Origin: Reticulitermes speratus
Taxonomy: Eukaryota; Arthropoda; Insecta; Blattodea; Rhinotermitidae
Assembly (NCBI GenBank): GCA_021186555.1
Contig: JAJKFL010000006.1
Span: forward strand, 34,407,478 to 34,471,477
Direction of reading: 5' to 3'
Length of the DNA: 64,000 nt
Below are positions 25,369 through 36,001 of the stretch, piece by piece. The position numbers and the translations under genes are program-made. The notes under the pieces were generated by a model, which did not search any database, was not told the origin of the DNA, and saw only the letters and a program-made list of their open reading frames with translations. How positions within the stretch are numbered: position 1 is the first letter of the stretch; each line of letters starts with the position of its first letter.

Positions 25369-25598
25369 TAAAGCCATCGCATTACAGGCCTGTATAGGCC
25401 CTTGGGCTCCAGGGGATTAAGGGTCCCAGGGTTTCTAGACAGTCGGCACATGAATGTGGCAAGGTTGTCAGCCTTACACACCGGCCGCCTTTACCCCCCA
25501 GGAGATACTCCTGGTACTCATTTCTGTTAGAGGTTGAGTCGACCCCAGGGCCATAGTGCGGCCGGAAGGATTAATTTAATGAAAAATCTCAATCGAAC
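25369..25598 (-). repeat. SINE family B, partial
   Basis: Matches the 50.2 kb copy (GTCGACCCCAGGGCCATAGT, TACTCATTTCTGTTAGAG, GCCGCCTTTACCCCC). The tRNA-like head is missing at the right side. Confidence 0.8.
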
Positions 25599-26524
25599 CG
25601 AACAAGAATTTTAATTTTAAATCAGCTGTATAGATAGCTGGCCGTTGCCTTCCAGCGTGTCAATAATCGCCCCCCCCCCCCCCCGCCCATATTTATTTGC
25701 TAAGTTACGCCCAGATTTCGTCACAGGGATCTGAAATACTGCCTTCTGTCAGAAGAACGGAATCCATTCCGAAAAGTCCGACGATAAATATTAGTATTCT
25801 ATACATTAGAAGGCCGCTTGACCCACGGGATCTGCGATGGCCCTCTCTGTACCACTGTTTTAAATGCATCCATGTTTCTCATTGTTTCTGTCGGTGTATG
25901 GTGTTATCACTGCTTGTTACATCACTGGACTATTTCTTTTGCGTATTTTAAATCGAGCCTTACGAATGTTACGTGTACGTGTTGTATTTGAATTTCCTGT
26001 TGACATAATTTCACGTCACGTAATTTTGGCCACTCGTTGGTTTGGCCACTTTAATTCAGATTAAAGTTGTAATATTGTTTGACACAGTAGCTTTGTAACG
26101 CGATTCTCCCCAGGCGATTCTTTACTTTATCTGTGGCATCCATTTAAGCCACTATCTATCAATTAATTCAGAAATCTGAGTATTCAATTTTTTAGGTGTC
26201 AGCGTTCGGTGTCCATTTCTGAAAATCTTTTTTGGCATATTTCCGACGGAATGCATGTAGACGGGAACACGACATCGCTATCATGCATTCAGTTTATTCT
26301 TCTTTTACAAGTAGAAGTAATATATGCATGTGTCGATACACTTTAATGAAGATTATATATGCACTTATTGGTTGTGGAACTAGAGTTTAATGTGCCTCCG
26401 AGTAGTGTGGCATGCACATAACAGCGTTAGTCGGAATTAATATCTGCAATACCTTTCTCGTGATTCGAGCGTAACACAGAATGGCGTTGGTTCGGCTGAA
26501 GTTTGGACAATTCAAATTAATTTT
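25599..26524. other. No gene seen
   Basis: Includes a 15-C run at 25670-25684. No recognised element. Confidence 0.5.
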
Positions 26525-26757
26525 TAAGTGAGATCTTCGCTCTTTTGGGATGTTATGCAGCGTAGATTGGTCGTTATTTAACAACCTATCGGTCCTATCT
26601 TCAAGGGCCAAGCCGTCCAAGAGGGCTTCTTGGACTGCTTGACTGTTGAAGATGGGACCGATAGGTTGTGCCGCAACGTCGGTAACTACGAATATACGCT
26701 GTGTAACATCCCAGAAGAGTGAAGATCTCATTTACACCGCTGCGAAAGCCTGAAGTG
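26525..26757 (+). mobile_element. Foldback element, family F1 (long form)
   Basis: The arms hold CCTATCGGTCCTATCTTCAA and TTGAAGATGGGACCGATAGG, with outer arms TTCGCTCTTTTGGGATGTTA and TAACATCCCAGAAGAGTGAA. Same one-sided tail as other F1 copies (ACCGCTGCGAAAGCCTGAAG). Confidence 0.75.
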
Positions 26758-28169
26758 ATGCATAATTGTGAAGTGTTACTGGACATGCGAGGATGTGCGC
26801 GAGGTGCCAGGACGGTGTAGACGTTACTTCTCAGCTGAGCCTTCAGCATGGCTAACAATGTCAAAACTTGATAAATTTTAGAATGACAGTGCAGTGAAAA
26901 ATGTGTAATCAAAAATCAACGATATGAGAGAGATGTTACGTGCCGAGGCTGTTACATACAGTGGCTGAAGATGATCATATCACAGATCACTCACATTCTC
27001 GAGTGTCCAGTACAACTTGAACATGAATTTACCTTGCTAGAAAGTCAAACGAATCGACGCCCGTTAGTATTACGCTATACGCTCTGAAATGTGCATAAAG
27101 CCACATTCTCACAATTAGAATATTTGACAAACATTTGTCAGTTGTAAATACTTGCCACGTTGTGGGAACGCCGCACTTGTAGCAGTATTGGCCGTTTGTC
27201 CATGTCCCTCCCACTGTCGGTAAATATGACACAAGTCAAGTGAATTATCGGTGTTTAGACTTGGAGTCTGGATTTGTTTTTGCGTTACCACGATTCAAAT
27301 GGTTCGTGGTAACGCATAGTTGAAATCGCGTAAATCGAAACTCATTTTGTGTAAGCATCAGTTTCTTGTTATTCACTCTCGAACATTAAGAAACACACTT
27401 TCGTTCTTTTGCAGTAGTATTAACAAAGAAACGCAAATTTACACCCACCGACCACATGACAGGTGATCTGCTGAGTGGATGGCTCGATTCAGGCCTAAAT
27501 GTAACGACACATCTCGAAACAGATGTTACAGTGTAATGTAATACGACTTTACGTAGATGCTTATAAAGCCATTCATTGTCTTCTTCAGTTCTTGCTAAAT
27601 GAAACACGACAAAGGTTACTTTTACATTGCTGTTGTGGGAAAATGTGATCCGACTTGCGGCGTGACTCTACGCCCTCTCTTCCCCGCCTCTGTCAGTTGG
27701 TGTAAATTTTGTTGACCGCATATAAGTGAAATCACGTTTATTGAACTCGCTATAGCGAGGAGTTCCTGTACTTTAAACTGTTGCCAGAAACGTCTGCTGC
27801 TGTAGCGGTTAGAATTATTAATAGTTTTAAAGTGCATTTAAAGAGCGTTTTTACGAGTCCTTGTTTGAAGATGACGATTGTTGTTCCAAAGTTTTGACCT
27901 AGTGTGTTTGTGGTTGTTGTGTTTTATTCTGGGAAGGAGCAACGGGTTTATTAGTTCAAGACTGCCGTGTTGATGTTACGTATGCGGGCTGCTACAGTCG
28001 CAGAGTGCAGGCATACCCCGCAGAACCTCTCTCCTGTTAGCGTTTTCCCGGTAGAAACGCCTCTTGGTTTTTCATATCCAAACTTCATAGAACGTACGAA
28101 TCTCTCACTACAACGTTTTTCGGCGGATGTTGATATTATTGTTATTTATATTTATATTTGTATATGTAT
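26758..28169. other. No gene seen; one perfect hairpin
   Basis: Contains a perfect 13-bp stem TGCGTTACCACGA/TCGTGGTAACGCA (27281-27293 and 27304-27316). The minus-strand frame at 27386-27607 is unrecognised. Confidence 0.55.
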
Positions 28170-28184
28170 ATGTTTATTTTTATA

Positions 28185-28597
28185 GCCGATCCCAGTGGCC
28201 GTGCGGTCTAAGGCGTGGGTCTTCGGCCGCTCGCTTACTAGGATCGTGGGTTCGAATCCCACCGGGGGCATGGATGTTTGTGTTGTGTTGTAAAAAGACG
28301 GTTGTGGACCGTGACATGAAAAGGACGAAAAAGGATTAATACAGAACAAAAAGGGATTAAAGGGGAAAACCCAGGAATTAGTAAAAAAATAAATAAATAA
28401 ATAAAAAATCCCACCGGGGGCATGGATGTCTGTCTCTTGTGAGTGTTGTGTGATGTCAGGTAGAGGTCTCTGCGACGAGCTGGTCCCTCGTCCAGAGGAG
28501 TCCTACCGACTGTGGTGTGTCTCAAATGTGTGATCATGAAACCTCGACGAAACGAGGAGGCCCAGGCCCATATAAGGCTGTCGAGCCATAGAAAAAA
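28185..28597 (+). mobile_element. Chimeric dimeric SINE (family A) with one 15-bp TSD
   Basis: The full tRNA-like head (A-box-like TGGCCGTGCGG, B-box GGTTCGAATCCC) leads into one body and an (AAAT)n tail at about 28382-28406. It is directly followed by a second family-A SINE that lacks its head and begins at AATCCCACCGGGGG, then runs to its own A-tail. One perfect 15-bp repeat, ATGTTTATTTTTATA, flanks the whole unit (28170-28184, 28598-28612), so the two parts probably entered together. Confidence 0.9.
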
Positions 28598-28612
28598 ATG
28601 TTTATTTTTATA

Positions 28613-29518
28613 CTTTTAGTTATTTTTATATTTACTTATTTAATTTTGTATTTATATATTTATATGTATTTATTATTTATATTAACGTTATTTGCCGTTT
28701 ATGTTTCTGATACGGCACGCAAACTGTACATGTTACTGCATACAAAGCAGCTGTTTGTTAACAACCATATTAATTTTTTGGTGACAAAAAAAGGATGTTT
28801 TGAGCATTTTGCCTCCTAACACGGTAGTTTGTTACTTATATATAGAGCGTTTTACTGTGTTTTAGTTTTAGGAAATTGTTTGGGGGTTTGTGGTTGACGT
28901 TGTAAGGCATTATAATTTTTCCCATTTACAATAATGGTAAATAGGCTCCCCGTTAGTGTTTTCGGGCAGAACTCTGATTTTCAGGAAAGTATTACTGACG
29001 TTAAGCGGAAGATGCTTGTACAGTTAGTTCTGCTATTGCGCGTGTTTCGTTAACACAAATTGGCTATAACGCGATTGATGAATTGGTGGGCGCTGTTTGT
29101 ATAATGCGAACTTTCACATACGCTTGTTGGCTATTAGCAACTTCGCTTTGAACATTGTGATGTTTTAATTGTCGTAATGATGACCTTTGATATGTCAGCT
29201 GTTCTGCAAGACTGGTAAATTACTCCAGCACGTAATTGTGTGGAAGCTAGACTGAAATTTGTCAAACGACTGTAAAGTCGACTGTAGCCGCACAGGTTTG
29301 GTAAAGTGGACGCTGGGTCTACCTTGCTGTTCCTTCTCATTGCTTATGTCTGGCTCATTACAGCTGCGATGGTGAAGACGCAAAGAAAAGTGTCCTCTGA
29401 GTTTAGGGGGAATCTCAACGAAAGCTGGGATGGCACATTAATATATACCTTGGTGGTCTACTTTATATTTTTCGTTCCGTGTATTTTCAATAACCAATTC
29501 ACAACACTCAGCCAACAA
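28613..29518. other. No gene seen
   Basis: AT-rich. Frames of up to 77 residues, none recognised. Confidence 0.5.
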
Positions 29519-29995
29519 ATGCTCAAAGTTCTTCCTTAGATATTTATATTATATTATAACACTGAGTATTCCTACGTGTTTCAATCCACGAGGGATCATC
29601 ATAAGGGAACGCGTATCAAATAATATGCATAAACCTTAATTAGCTGTTTTTACACATAATTAACATCAAGTAGTAAAAAAATATAAGCTTGCATTTTAAT
29701 TATTTAATTTTTTGAACGTTAATTTTCAGTATATCAAGATTCCTTGTCATTTACGTACACAACTATTCGACAAAGGACGGTCTACGTTTTAATACTTGAC
29801 TCTATTGTATCATGCATAAGACGTTAATTGTGTGTAAAAATAGCTAATTAAGGTGTATGCCATATCATTTGATACTGGTTCCCTGATGATGATCGCTTGT
29901 GAACTGGAACATACAGGAATACTCAGTGTTTTAATATAATATAATATAATATAATATAATATAATGTAAATATCTAAGGAAGAACATCGAGCATC
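29519..29995. mobile_element. Foldback element with hammerhead-like motif in each arm
   Basis: Arms of about 100-150 bp are inverted copies: GTTCTTCCTTAGATATTTAT at 29528 and its mirror ending at 29985, then CACTGAGTATTCCT, TTAATTAGCT and ACACATAATTAA with mirrors. Each arm carries a damaged hammerhead-like core (29567-29611 minus, 29876-29920 plus). A (TATAA)n run expands the right arm. No frame of interest. Confidence 0.75.
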
Positions 29996-30795
29996 TCGGT
30001 GGTTTCTTGCCAAATACTTCCTATTTAATTTTTATAGCCTAAACATTCTTCTGTATGGTACAACATAGGCCTAGTCTTCGCAGTTGATATGATGTTTTTA
30101 TATCGCAAAAAAAGTCATGTATTAACTTACTGAAATTATTCGTAACACCGGACACACATCTTTTGGGGTCACATTCAAAGTTTCATTGGCGAACGTTTGG
30201 GTTATGGGGGACCAGTACAGCAGCGGGGTGAAATGCGGGTATCTAGATGTTATAATAATGGATCCAGGGCGCATGTTGGGCATGCGTGTCACCGTCCGAA
30301 GTTTGCACAGTGTGCTGTTTAAATCAGTATGGGTCAAGATCGGAGACTACTACGTTCCCGTGTCTTTTAATTATCTGCAGTCGTGACAGGACAAACTTGA
30401 TGTCGTCTGTTGCCGTAGCAGCACTTGTCTTGCTATTTCAACTATAATTGACAGGTGGCACAAAAGTAAAACATGTCAAAGTAACGTAATGTTATCCATG
30501 AAGGAATATGGCTGAACATCCGTGAAGATTTCCTACAAATACATGAATGAAACGACGCAGTAAAAATTACGTATATGCAGCAGTTTCAGCAAGTGTGCTG
30601 TGTTATTCATCTCGAAAGTTTTGTACCACTATGACTCGTTTATAATAGGAAGAAACAAGTGAACATGTAGGTGACATTTGAACGTGTTTTATTTTACAGC
30701 TCCTGTCTAGGGATATAGGATATATAGGAGAGGTGGCAGAGCGACCACAGGGTCGTGGCCAACACTTTGGATGACATTTAATATTTAGGATTGCT
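29996..30795. other. No gene seen
   Basis: Unassigned AT-rich sequence. A 71-residue minus-strand frame overlaps a 66-residue plus-strand frame; neither is recognised. Confidence 0.5.
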
Positions 30796-30807
30796 AATAG
30801 TATATAG

Positions 30808-31057
30808 GCCGAATCCTGTGGCCGTGCGGTCTAAGGCGTGGGTCTGCGACCGCTCATTTGCTGGGATTGTGGGTTCGAATTTCGCCGGGGGCATGGATGT
30901 CTGTCTCTTGTGTGTGTTGTTTGTTGTCAGGTAGATGTCTCTGCGACGGGCCTATGCCTCGTTCAGAGGAGTCCCACCGAATGTGGTATGTCTGAGTGTG
31001 ATCTCGAAACCTCAACAATGAGGACTAGGTCCACAGGGGCTGTCGAGCCACGAACAG
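30808..31057 (+). mobile_element. SINE family A with 12-bp TSD
   Basis: tRNA-like head GTGGCCGTGCGGTCTAAGGC, B-box-like GTGGGTTCGAATTTC, then the usual body (GGTAGATGTCTCTGCGACG, GAGGAGTCCCACCG). Flanked by AATAGTATATAG at 30796-30807 and 31058-31069. Confidence 0.9.
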
Positions 31058-31069
31058 AATAGTATATAG

Positions 31070-31674
31070 GAATGTCCTCGAAATTGTTGGATTTTTGCGA
31101 ATGTTGTGTAAGGCAGTACATAGCTGTATAGATATAAGCAGCTTTCCTTCAAGGAATTTTTGTTTCAGGCCCAGTACTATGCAAGATCCGCACAGAAATG
31201 TGTGTAGGGCCATACCTGCGTCATTCTTCGTTTATTTGACGATGTTTCGAGTAGCTCAAACTATGTAGATTCGAATTGTTGAAATGCGTATTTAATTGGA
31301 AAAGAACGTAGAAGGAAGTATTCATGGTCAAAATTGAGTTAATGCGCAGCATTAATCTGGAGGCACTGAAGCAAACAACGACAGATTGAGTAGGATAATC
31401 GGTGTATCGGCCCAGATTTAAACCGGGCACCTTCCACACACATTTAAGAAGCCACACTGCTTGATCTGCTTCGTTGAATTTGAATTAAAATGAAAGTCAA
31501 ATGTGTTAATGTACAATATGAGATGCTATCAACTGTCAACAAAGTCTATCGAAAGACTCTAAAATATACACATTAAAGTAAGTACAGTAACAAAACGGAT
31601 AGAAATTCCATGTGTTCAGCTTAGTCAAAATCAGCGAAAAGAATTGAAAAATTGACTTAATGTAGTGCCTGTAC
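31070..31674. other. No gene seen; possible tRNA-like block
   Basis: 31360-31460 carries a weak tRNA-like minus-strand block (GCCCGGTTTAAATCTGGGCC). Otherwise unassigned. Confidence 0.4.
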
Positions 31675-31923
31675 CCTTTTTATCATAACGTAGCCTGTCT
31701 TACGACAGGTCTATAGCCTCTTTCAAAGCGAGTTCTCCAGGTAGTGCGATTTTGTGCTTCCTCTTTGAATTTACAGCGTATACTTGTTTCCTCAAGGTCA
31801 TCCAGTAGCTGCTTACTCTTCTTTCTTGTCTTCCCTTCCCTTCTACCGTTCCTTCAGTAGCGTGTTTTAGAAGGCAGTTCCTAAATAAGATATGACCAAT
31901 ACAGTTAACATTCCTTCTGGTTT

Positions 31924-32416
31924 AGGTGCGTTCGCAAAATTGGGAAAAGCGACTATTAGCCTCGTTATGTCTTTCTGTCTGTCTGTTTGTCCTTCCACAT
32001 GGAACAACTCGGCTCACACTGGAAGGATTTTCATGAAATTTGAAATTTGAAGATTGTTCGAATATCTGTAGAGAAAACTCAACTTTCATTAAAATCTGAC
32101 AAGAATAACGCATACTTTACTTGAAGACCTAAATCCATTGATAATGTCTCGCACAATTCTTCTTAGAATGAGAAATGTTTCAGACAAAAGTTGTAGAGAA
32201 AATCAAAACACATTTATGTTCAATAACTTTTTTCCCAAAAATCTTTCCGTTTATGAGATAATGTGAAAAAATATGGTAGAGCCAGACAGGCTACAGATAA
32301 CAACATAATACGGCGCATGCGTTTTGCATGCTGGATAACTAAGGCTACGGACGCACACTCAGAATATGTAATACATATTTCTTTTCCACGGTAACAATAG
32401 TTACGCGAACGCACCT
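31924..32416 (+). mobile_element. Nested 493-bp element with 12-bp TIRs AGGTGCGTTCGC
   Basis: Perfect TIRs lie at 31924-31935 and 32405-32416. The interior has no coding frame but includes a GTCTGTCTGTTTGTCC stretch and ACATGGAACAACTCG, both conserved in the inverted copy at 41.95-42.33 kb. Non-autonomous DNA transposon by structure; superfamily uncertain and the TSD is not clear. Confidence 0.75.
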
Positions 32417-32755
32417 CAGTGTTACGTTTATACGTGCATTGTCTGCCGGTAGGGTGTTCCTTTTCACCTCGACTTTGTGTTAATACTTCTTCATTTTTCA
32501 CACGATACTTCTCCAGCACCACATTTCAAAACTTTCAAGGTATTTCTGATCTACTTTTCGAGTGTCCAGGTTTCAGTATCGCACACAGCTGTACTCCAAA
32601 TGTAGCATGTCACTAGTTTCTTTCTTACATTTAAGTCCAGTTTGCTGCTGAAAAGTCTTCTTGTTGAATGCTGCTTTTGCCATGGCCTTCTAGGGACCTT
32701 AAATGAAACCGAACTGGTGCAGATGGTAGTTGCGTATAAGATATGTATTTTTTTT

Positions 32756-32773
32756 GGGGGGGGGGGGGGGGGG
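32756..32773 (+). repeat. Poly-G run (18 nt)
   Basis: T8 followed by G18 inside the R2 relic. May be a true mononucleotide repeat or an assembly artefact. Confidence 0.7.
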
Positions 32774-32890
32774 TTAAGACACCGTATAATTTTGTAGGTG
32801 ATTACCAAGGTGTCGGAGGAATCTCCTGCCTCAATCTCTAGGACCGAAGTGGAGGGTAGTATTTCCACCATGACAACTTTCTCCATCACG

Positions 32891-33214
32891 CCGGCATCTT
32901 CCTACGAAATCTGCACGGTGTCCTAGCCCAGACGACCTCAATCTTGGTTCTCATCATCACGAAGGCCTCAAATCTCATCTTTGTTAACCTGCAGCTGAAC
33001 TCCTAAACAGGTTTTGGCGGTTTCTGCCCTTCTGCTATTAGTTTCTCTTCTCCGTGCTTTTGATCCGTCTAAAATAAACGGGTTTCACTTTTATCTTATC
33101 GTGTTTTATGTGCTTAAATTTCTTGCTGTGTTTGTTCTCGGGAATGTTATTTATCTTCTCTGTATGCCTACGAGAATTTCTATATTTTAATTAGTATGTT
33201 TGTCCTAAGTAGTT
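32891..33214. other. No gene seen
   Basis: May continue the R2 relic on the minus strand (CGGTTTCTGCCCTTCTG region), but I cannot align it. Confidence 0.35.
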
Positions 33215-33425
33215 GGAGGGAACCGGGATGGTTCAGTCGCTATAGTGATTAGGCCACAGGCTGGACGACCCGGCAATCGGTCTCCATAGCGTTCAGTCTG
33301 GCTGTGGGGTCTCCTTTCCCTTGGGTACAGCTTCAGGATGAATACTCACCTTCATCTAGTGCGGAGATTATGAATGCGCGGAGTTATACTTCCCCTCCCT
33401 CATATGCCGTCATGGCGTTGTCATT
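33215..33425 (+). repeat. SINE-like element, family C
   Basis: Head ATGGTTCAGTCGCTATAGTG is tRNA-like and continues GGCCACAGGCTGGACGACC. The body ends near CATATGCCGTCATGG, a pattern typical of this family. TSD not found. Confidence 0.55.
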
Positions 33426-33500
33426 AATTAAACACATGGACAGCTTTACTATTATTTATGAGTAGGTGGAAGTTGTTCACACATTTGCGTGCTCTCTCTC

Positions 33501-33532
<32 letters not shown>

Positions 33533-34207
33533 ATCAACCGTTTCCGTCTTTACATTCGTTCTTTAAGAGAAGGTTGTAGCTTCCAAGTTTAGAGAGTTTG
33601 TATTAATGTGCCAACAGCTGTCCTGTTCATGAGCCCTATAATTCTCTCGCGCCGTAAACATATCAAAGTTATTCAGTTTTGGACAGTATCTGTCTGTGCC
33701 GGACACCTGAACTTCGTTTCTCGGCTCCATGCAAAAGATTTGCTGTGGTCAATTTTTGAATGAAAAATTCCACGAATTTTTTTTTCTTCGGCCCCCATAT
33801 TTATCACCATAATATTATTCGTGTAGCAGTTAATTTTCAGTCTTACCAACCTAAGATTGTCGGTGTAACTTGACAAAGAGGTTTCAGCCGAGTTCGGTAT
33901 TTCACAAAAATGTATTAATATGCGTGCTTTTTGTTTTAATTACGCTAAGCACGTGTGAATAGCGTGACTTTTATTTGTGTGTTTTTCCTTAATTTTACCG
34001 TTTTTTGTCGTGTTCATTTCTTGCGTGTGACACTGTATTTTAACAAACGACGCGAAACAGCTCGTCTGTTCGTTCACGAACGTGAAGTTATGAGATTACA
34101 TTGTACATGCAAAGGCATTGGGAACTCATTGTGGAGAGTATGGCAGTGAATGCGACATCGAAAATCGATTGGTAGGAAATTTCACTGGTTTGCACATGCA
34201 GTTATAT
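33426..34207. other. No gene seen; (CT)n tract
   Basis: (CT)n at 33491-33532. Otherwise unassigned. Confidence 0.55.
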
Positions 34208-34671
34208 CAAATTTAAGTGTTGAACAACAATATTGTAAAAACACACACTTTATGTTTTCTCCGCGTGGCGCTGCGGCCTGTTTTCGGGTCATGGCCTCCC
34301 CTTTGGGGCTTCACAATCACACTCATTTTAGACCTACCACACTCGGTACGACTCCTCTGGACGGGCGATCAGCCCGACGCAGAGACCTCTACCTGACAAC
34401 ACACTACAGAGACAGACATCCATGCCTCCTACGGAATTCGAACCCACGGTCCCAGCAAGCGAAGGGCCGCAGACCCACGTCTTAGACCGGTCAGCCACTG
34501 AGATCGGCACTTTATAGTATAATCAATTACGTAAATAATGAAACCTCAAATAAAAATTAAAATATAATGTCAAATTTAAGTGATTAACAACATTGTAAAA
34601 ACACACGCTTCACTTTATAGCGTAATCATTTACATAAATAATGAAAGCTGCAGTAGAAATTAAAGTATAAT
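34208..34671 (+). repeat. Ancient tandem duplication (about 100-bp unit) split by a SINE
   Basis: Unit 1 is 34208-34253 plus 34509-34570; unit 2 is 34571-34671. Both start CAAATTTAAGTG, pass through TTGTAAAAACACAC and CTTTATAG, and end AATTAAARTATAAT. The SINE sits only in unit 1, so it came after the duplication. Confidence 0.85.
34254..34507 (-). mobile_element. SINE family A, about 8-bp TSD
   Basis: Read on minus: head CCGATCTCAGTGGC, B-box region CCGTGGGTTCGAATTCCG, body GGTAGAGGTCTCTGCG. CACTTTAT occurs at 34246-34253 and 34508-34515. A few body bases are lost near the 3' end. Confidence 0.85.
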
Positions 34672-34737
34672 ACCCATCCTATAAAATATATACGTGTTCT
34701 CACCAAAATTTAGTGAACTCAAAGTGAGTGCACCTGT

Positions 34738-34918
34738 CCGCTGGGATGAGATGCCATGTAGTCTATCTACATAGGTACCAACGTTTCGGAGAAACCTGCT
34801 GCCTCCATGTTTATGGCAGAATGTGGAGGCAGCATGATTCTCAGAAGTGTTGGTAACTGTAGACCAGACTGCACGGCGGCACATTTATTTTCACCGCCTT
34901 GAGAACTCCAGATCTAGC
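34738..34918 (+). mobile_element. Foldback element, family F2
   Basis: Arms hold CCAACGTTTCGGAGAAACC with GCTGCCTCCAT, and the mirror ATGTGGAGGCAGC with AAGTGTTGGTAACTGTAGAC. The one-sided tail CACCGCCTTGAGAACTCCAG resembles the F1 tail. Confidence 0.7.
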
Positions 34919-35256
34919 AGTGTAAGTGCTAAGGTGTACTTGCTGTGTCCTTTACTGGAACGTGACGTTCCGGGCTTCTGTTTGTGCGCAATTGTGTGTT
35001 TCTGTGAAAGGTCGAGGTCTCCAGCGATGCAATTTAACGTAACGCCCGCTGACAAAGTAAAGAATACCATCACAAGTCTTAGTGACTGTAGTCGGTACCC
35101 AGTCGAATCTTAGGTTTAAATGTTACCACTAGACGAAGCTAGTTCTAACCGTTTTTTAGTGTGTTCACAACGCTGCACGGCACATATTAAATTTGCTTTG
35201 TCGATCCGCCTGTCTGTTTGTACGCATGAAATATCTTAGAGAACGACTGAATGGAT
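34919..35256. other. No gene seen
   Basis: Unassigned, including a possible older TIR-element remnant (GTCTGTTTGTACGCATGAAA) that the next element inserted into. Confidence 0.4.
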
Positions 35257-35268
35257 TTATTGAGATTA

Positions 35269-35989
35269 CTAGTAAAATTACCAACACATGCACTATTTGA
35301 TAAAACCTTTATAGTTTTAAAAAATCGGCCCTACATATGTTTCGGCCAGTTAACTGGCCATCCTCAGGGGCAACTAGCGTTTTAGGCACAATTACGTTCA
35401 TAGGTATTACATAAGGTGTGTGGTTGTTAAAGTTTTTTAAAAACAATAGTTCTTCGTCATAGGGAATTACATCCAAGGCGTATTGTATATCACTGACGTG
35501 AACACTATATTATAGAATAAAACACTGCACTAGTTTTTCACCGTTGCGTAGCAAACGTAGATCTCAGTTCGGTGAAGCACTTATTTATGAATCAACTCAC
35601 TGTGTTGCGTGGCGTATATGGCAAAGCACATTGTTGTCTAGTTTTGTTGATCGGAATCTTGTTCCAGTGTATGATAGTTATTAATGCGTTATCTTGGTTT
35701 TTGGCCTGGCGTGTCGTTGTGTTGCGTGGCGTATACGGCAATTTTTGTGAAGCACATACGTGTCTAGTTTTGTTGATCGGAATCTTGTTCCAGTGTATGA
35801 TAGTTTTTAGTGCGTTATCTTGGTTTTTGGTATGGCGTGTCTTCTGTGTTTGAGTTGCTGAAGTGGTAGAGATGGAGACGAGTGGTTGTGTAGGGCCGAT
35901 TTTTTAAAACTATAAAGGTTTTATCAAATAGTGCATGTGTTGGTAATTTTACTAGTGATAGTGAACATGCACGGTATGAATAATATTAA
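35269..35989 (-). mobile_element. 721-bp hammerhead-bearing foldback element with 12-bp TSD
   Basis: Near-perfect 69-bp inverted repeats lie at 35269-35337 and about 35890-35957, followed on the right by a short non-inverted extension. The whole is flanked by TTATTGAGATTA at 35257-35268 and 35990-36001. A minus-strand hammerhead-like motif sits at the left inner boundary (35328-35371). The interior holds two direct copies of about 120 bp (from about 35600 and 35720). These give a repetitive hydrophobic frame of 93 residues that I take as non-coding. The layout suggests a non-autonomous Penelope-like element. Confidence 0.8.
35328..35371 (-). ncRNA. Hammerhead-ribozyme-like motif
   Basis: Helix I GCCC/GGGC, CTGAGGA, T, helix II GGCCAG/CTGGCC with a TTAA loop, GAAAC, ATATGT, A. 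The strongest helix II in the window (6 bp). Confidence 0.65.
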
Positions 35990-36001
35990 TTATTGAGATT
36001 A

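Larger units (their letters stand above)
31675..32890 (-). pseudogene. Second RT relic (family R2), split by a nested element
   Basis: From the right, the minus strand reads FSSKLDLNVRKKLVTCYIWS with TETWTLEK, then EKYRVKNEEVLTQ. The C-terminal part continues left of the insertion as KQLLDDLEE-like and WRTRF-like pieces (31.73-31.83 kb). This is the end of a non-LTR RT whose YxxS…ETWT motif differs from R1. A TIR-bearing element occupies 31924-32416. Stops and frameshifts throughout. Confidence 0.75.

Noticed and set aside
28185..28270. Genuine tRNA gene
   Set aside because: The tRNA-like head lacks a complete cloverleaf and is fused to a SINE body with a TSD; the same holds for the other copies.
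28152..28537. Proteins with a PPVGFEPTI-like motif
   Set aside because: Antisense translation of the SINE B-box; the same peptide appears at every family A copy.
35572..35853. Membrane protein of 93 residues
   Set aside because: It is encoded by two direct repeats inside a non-coding foldback element.
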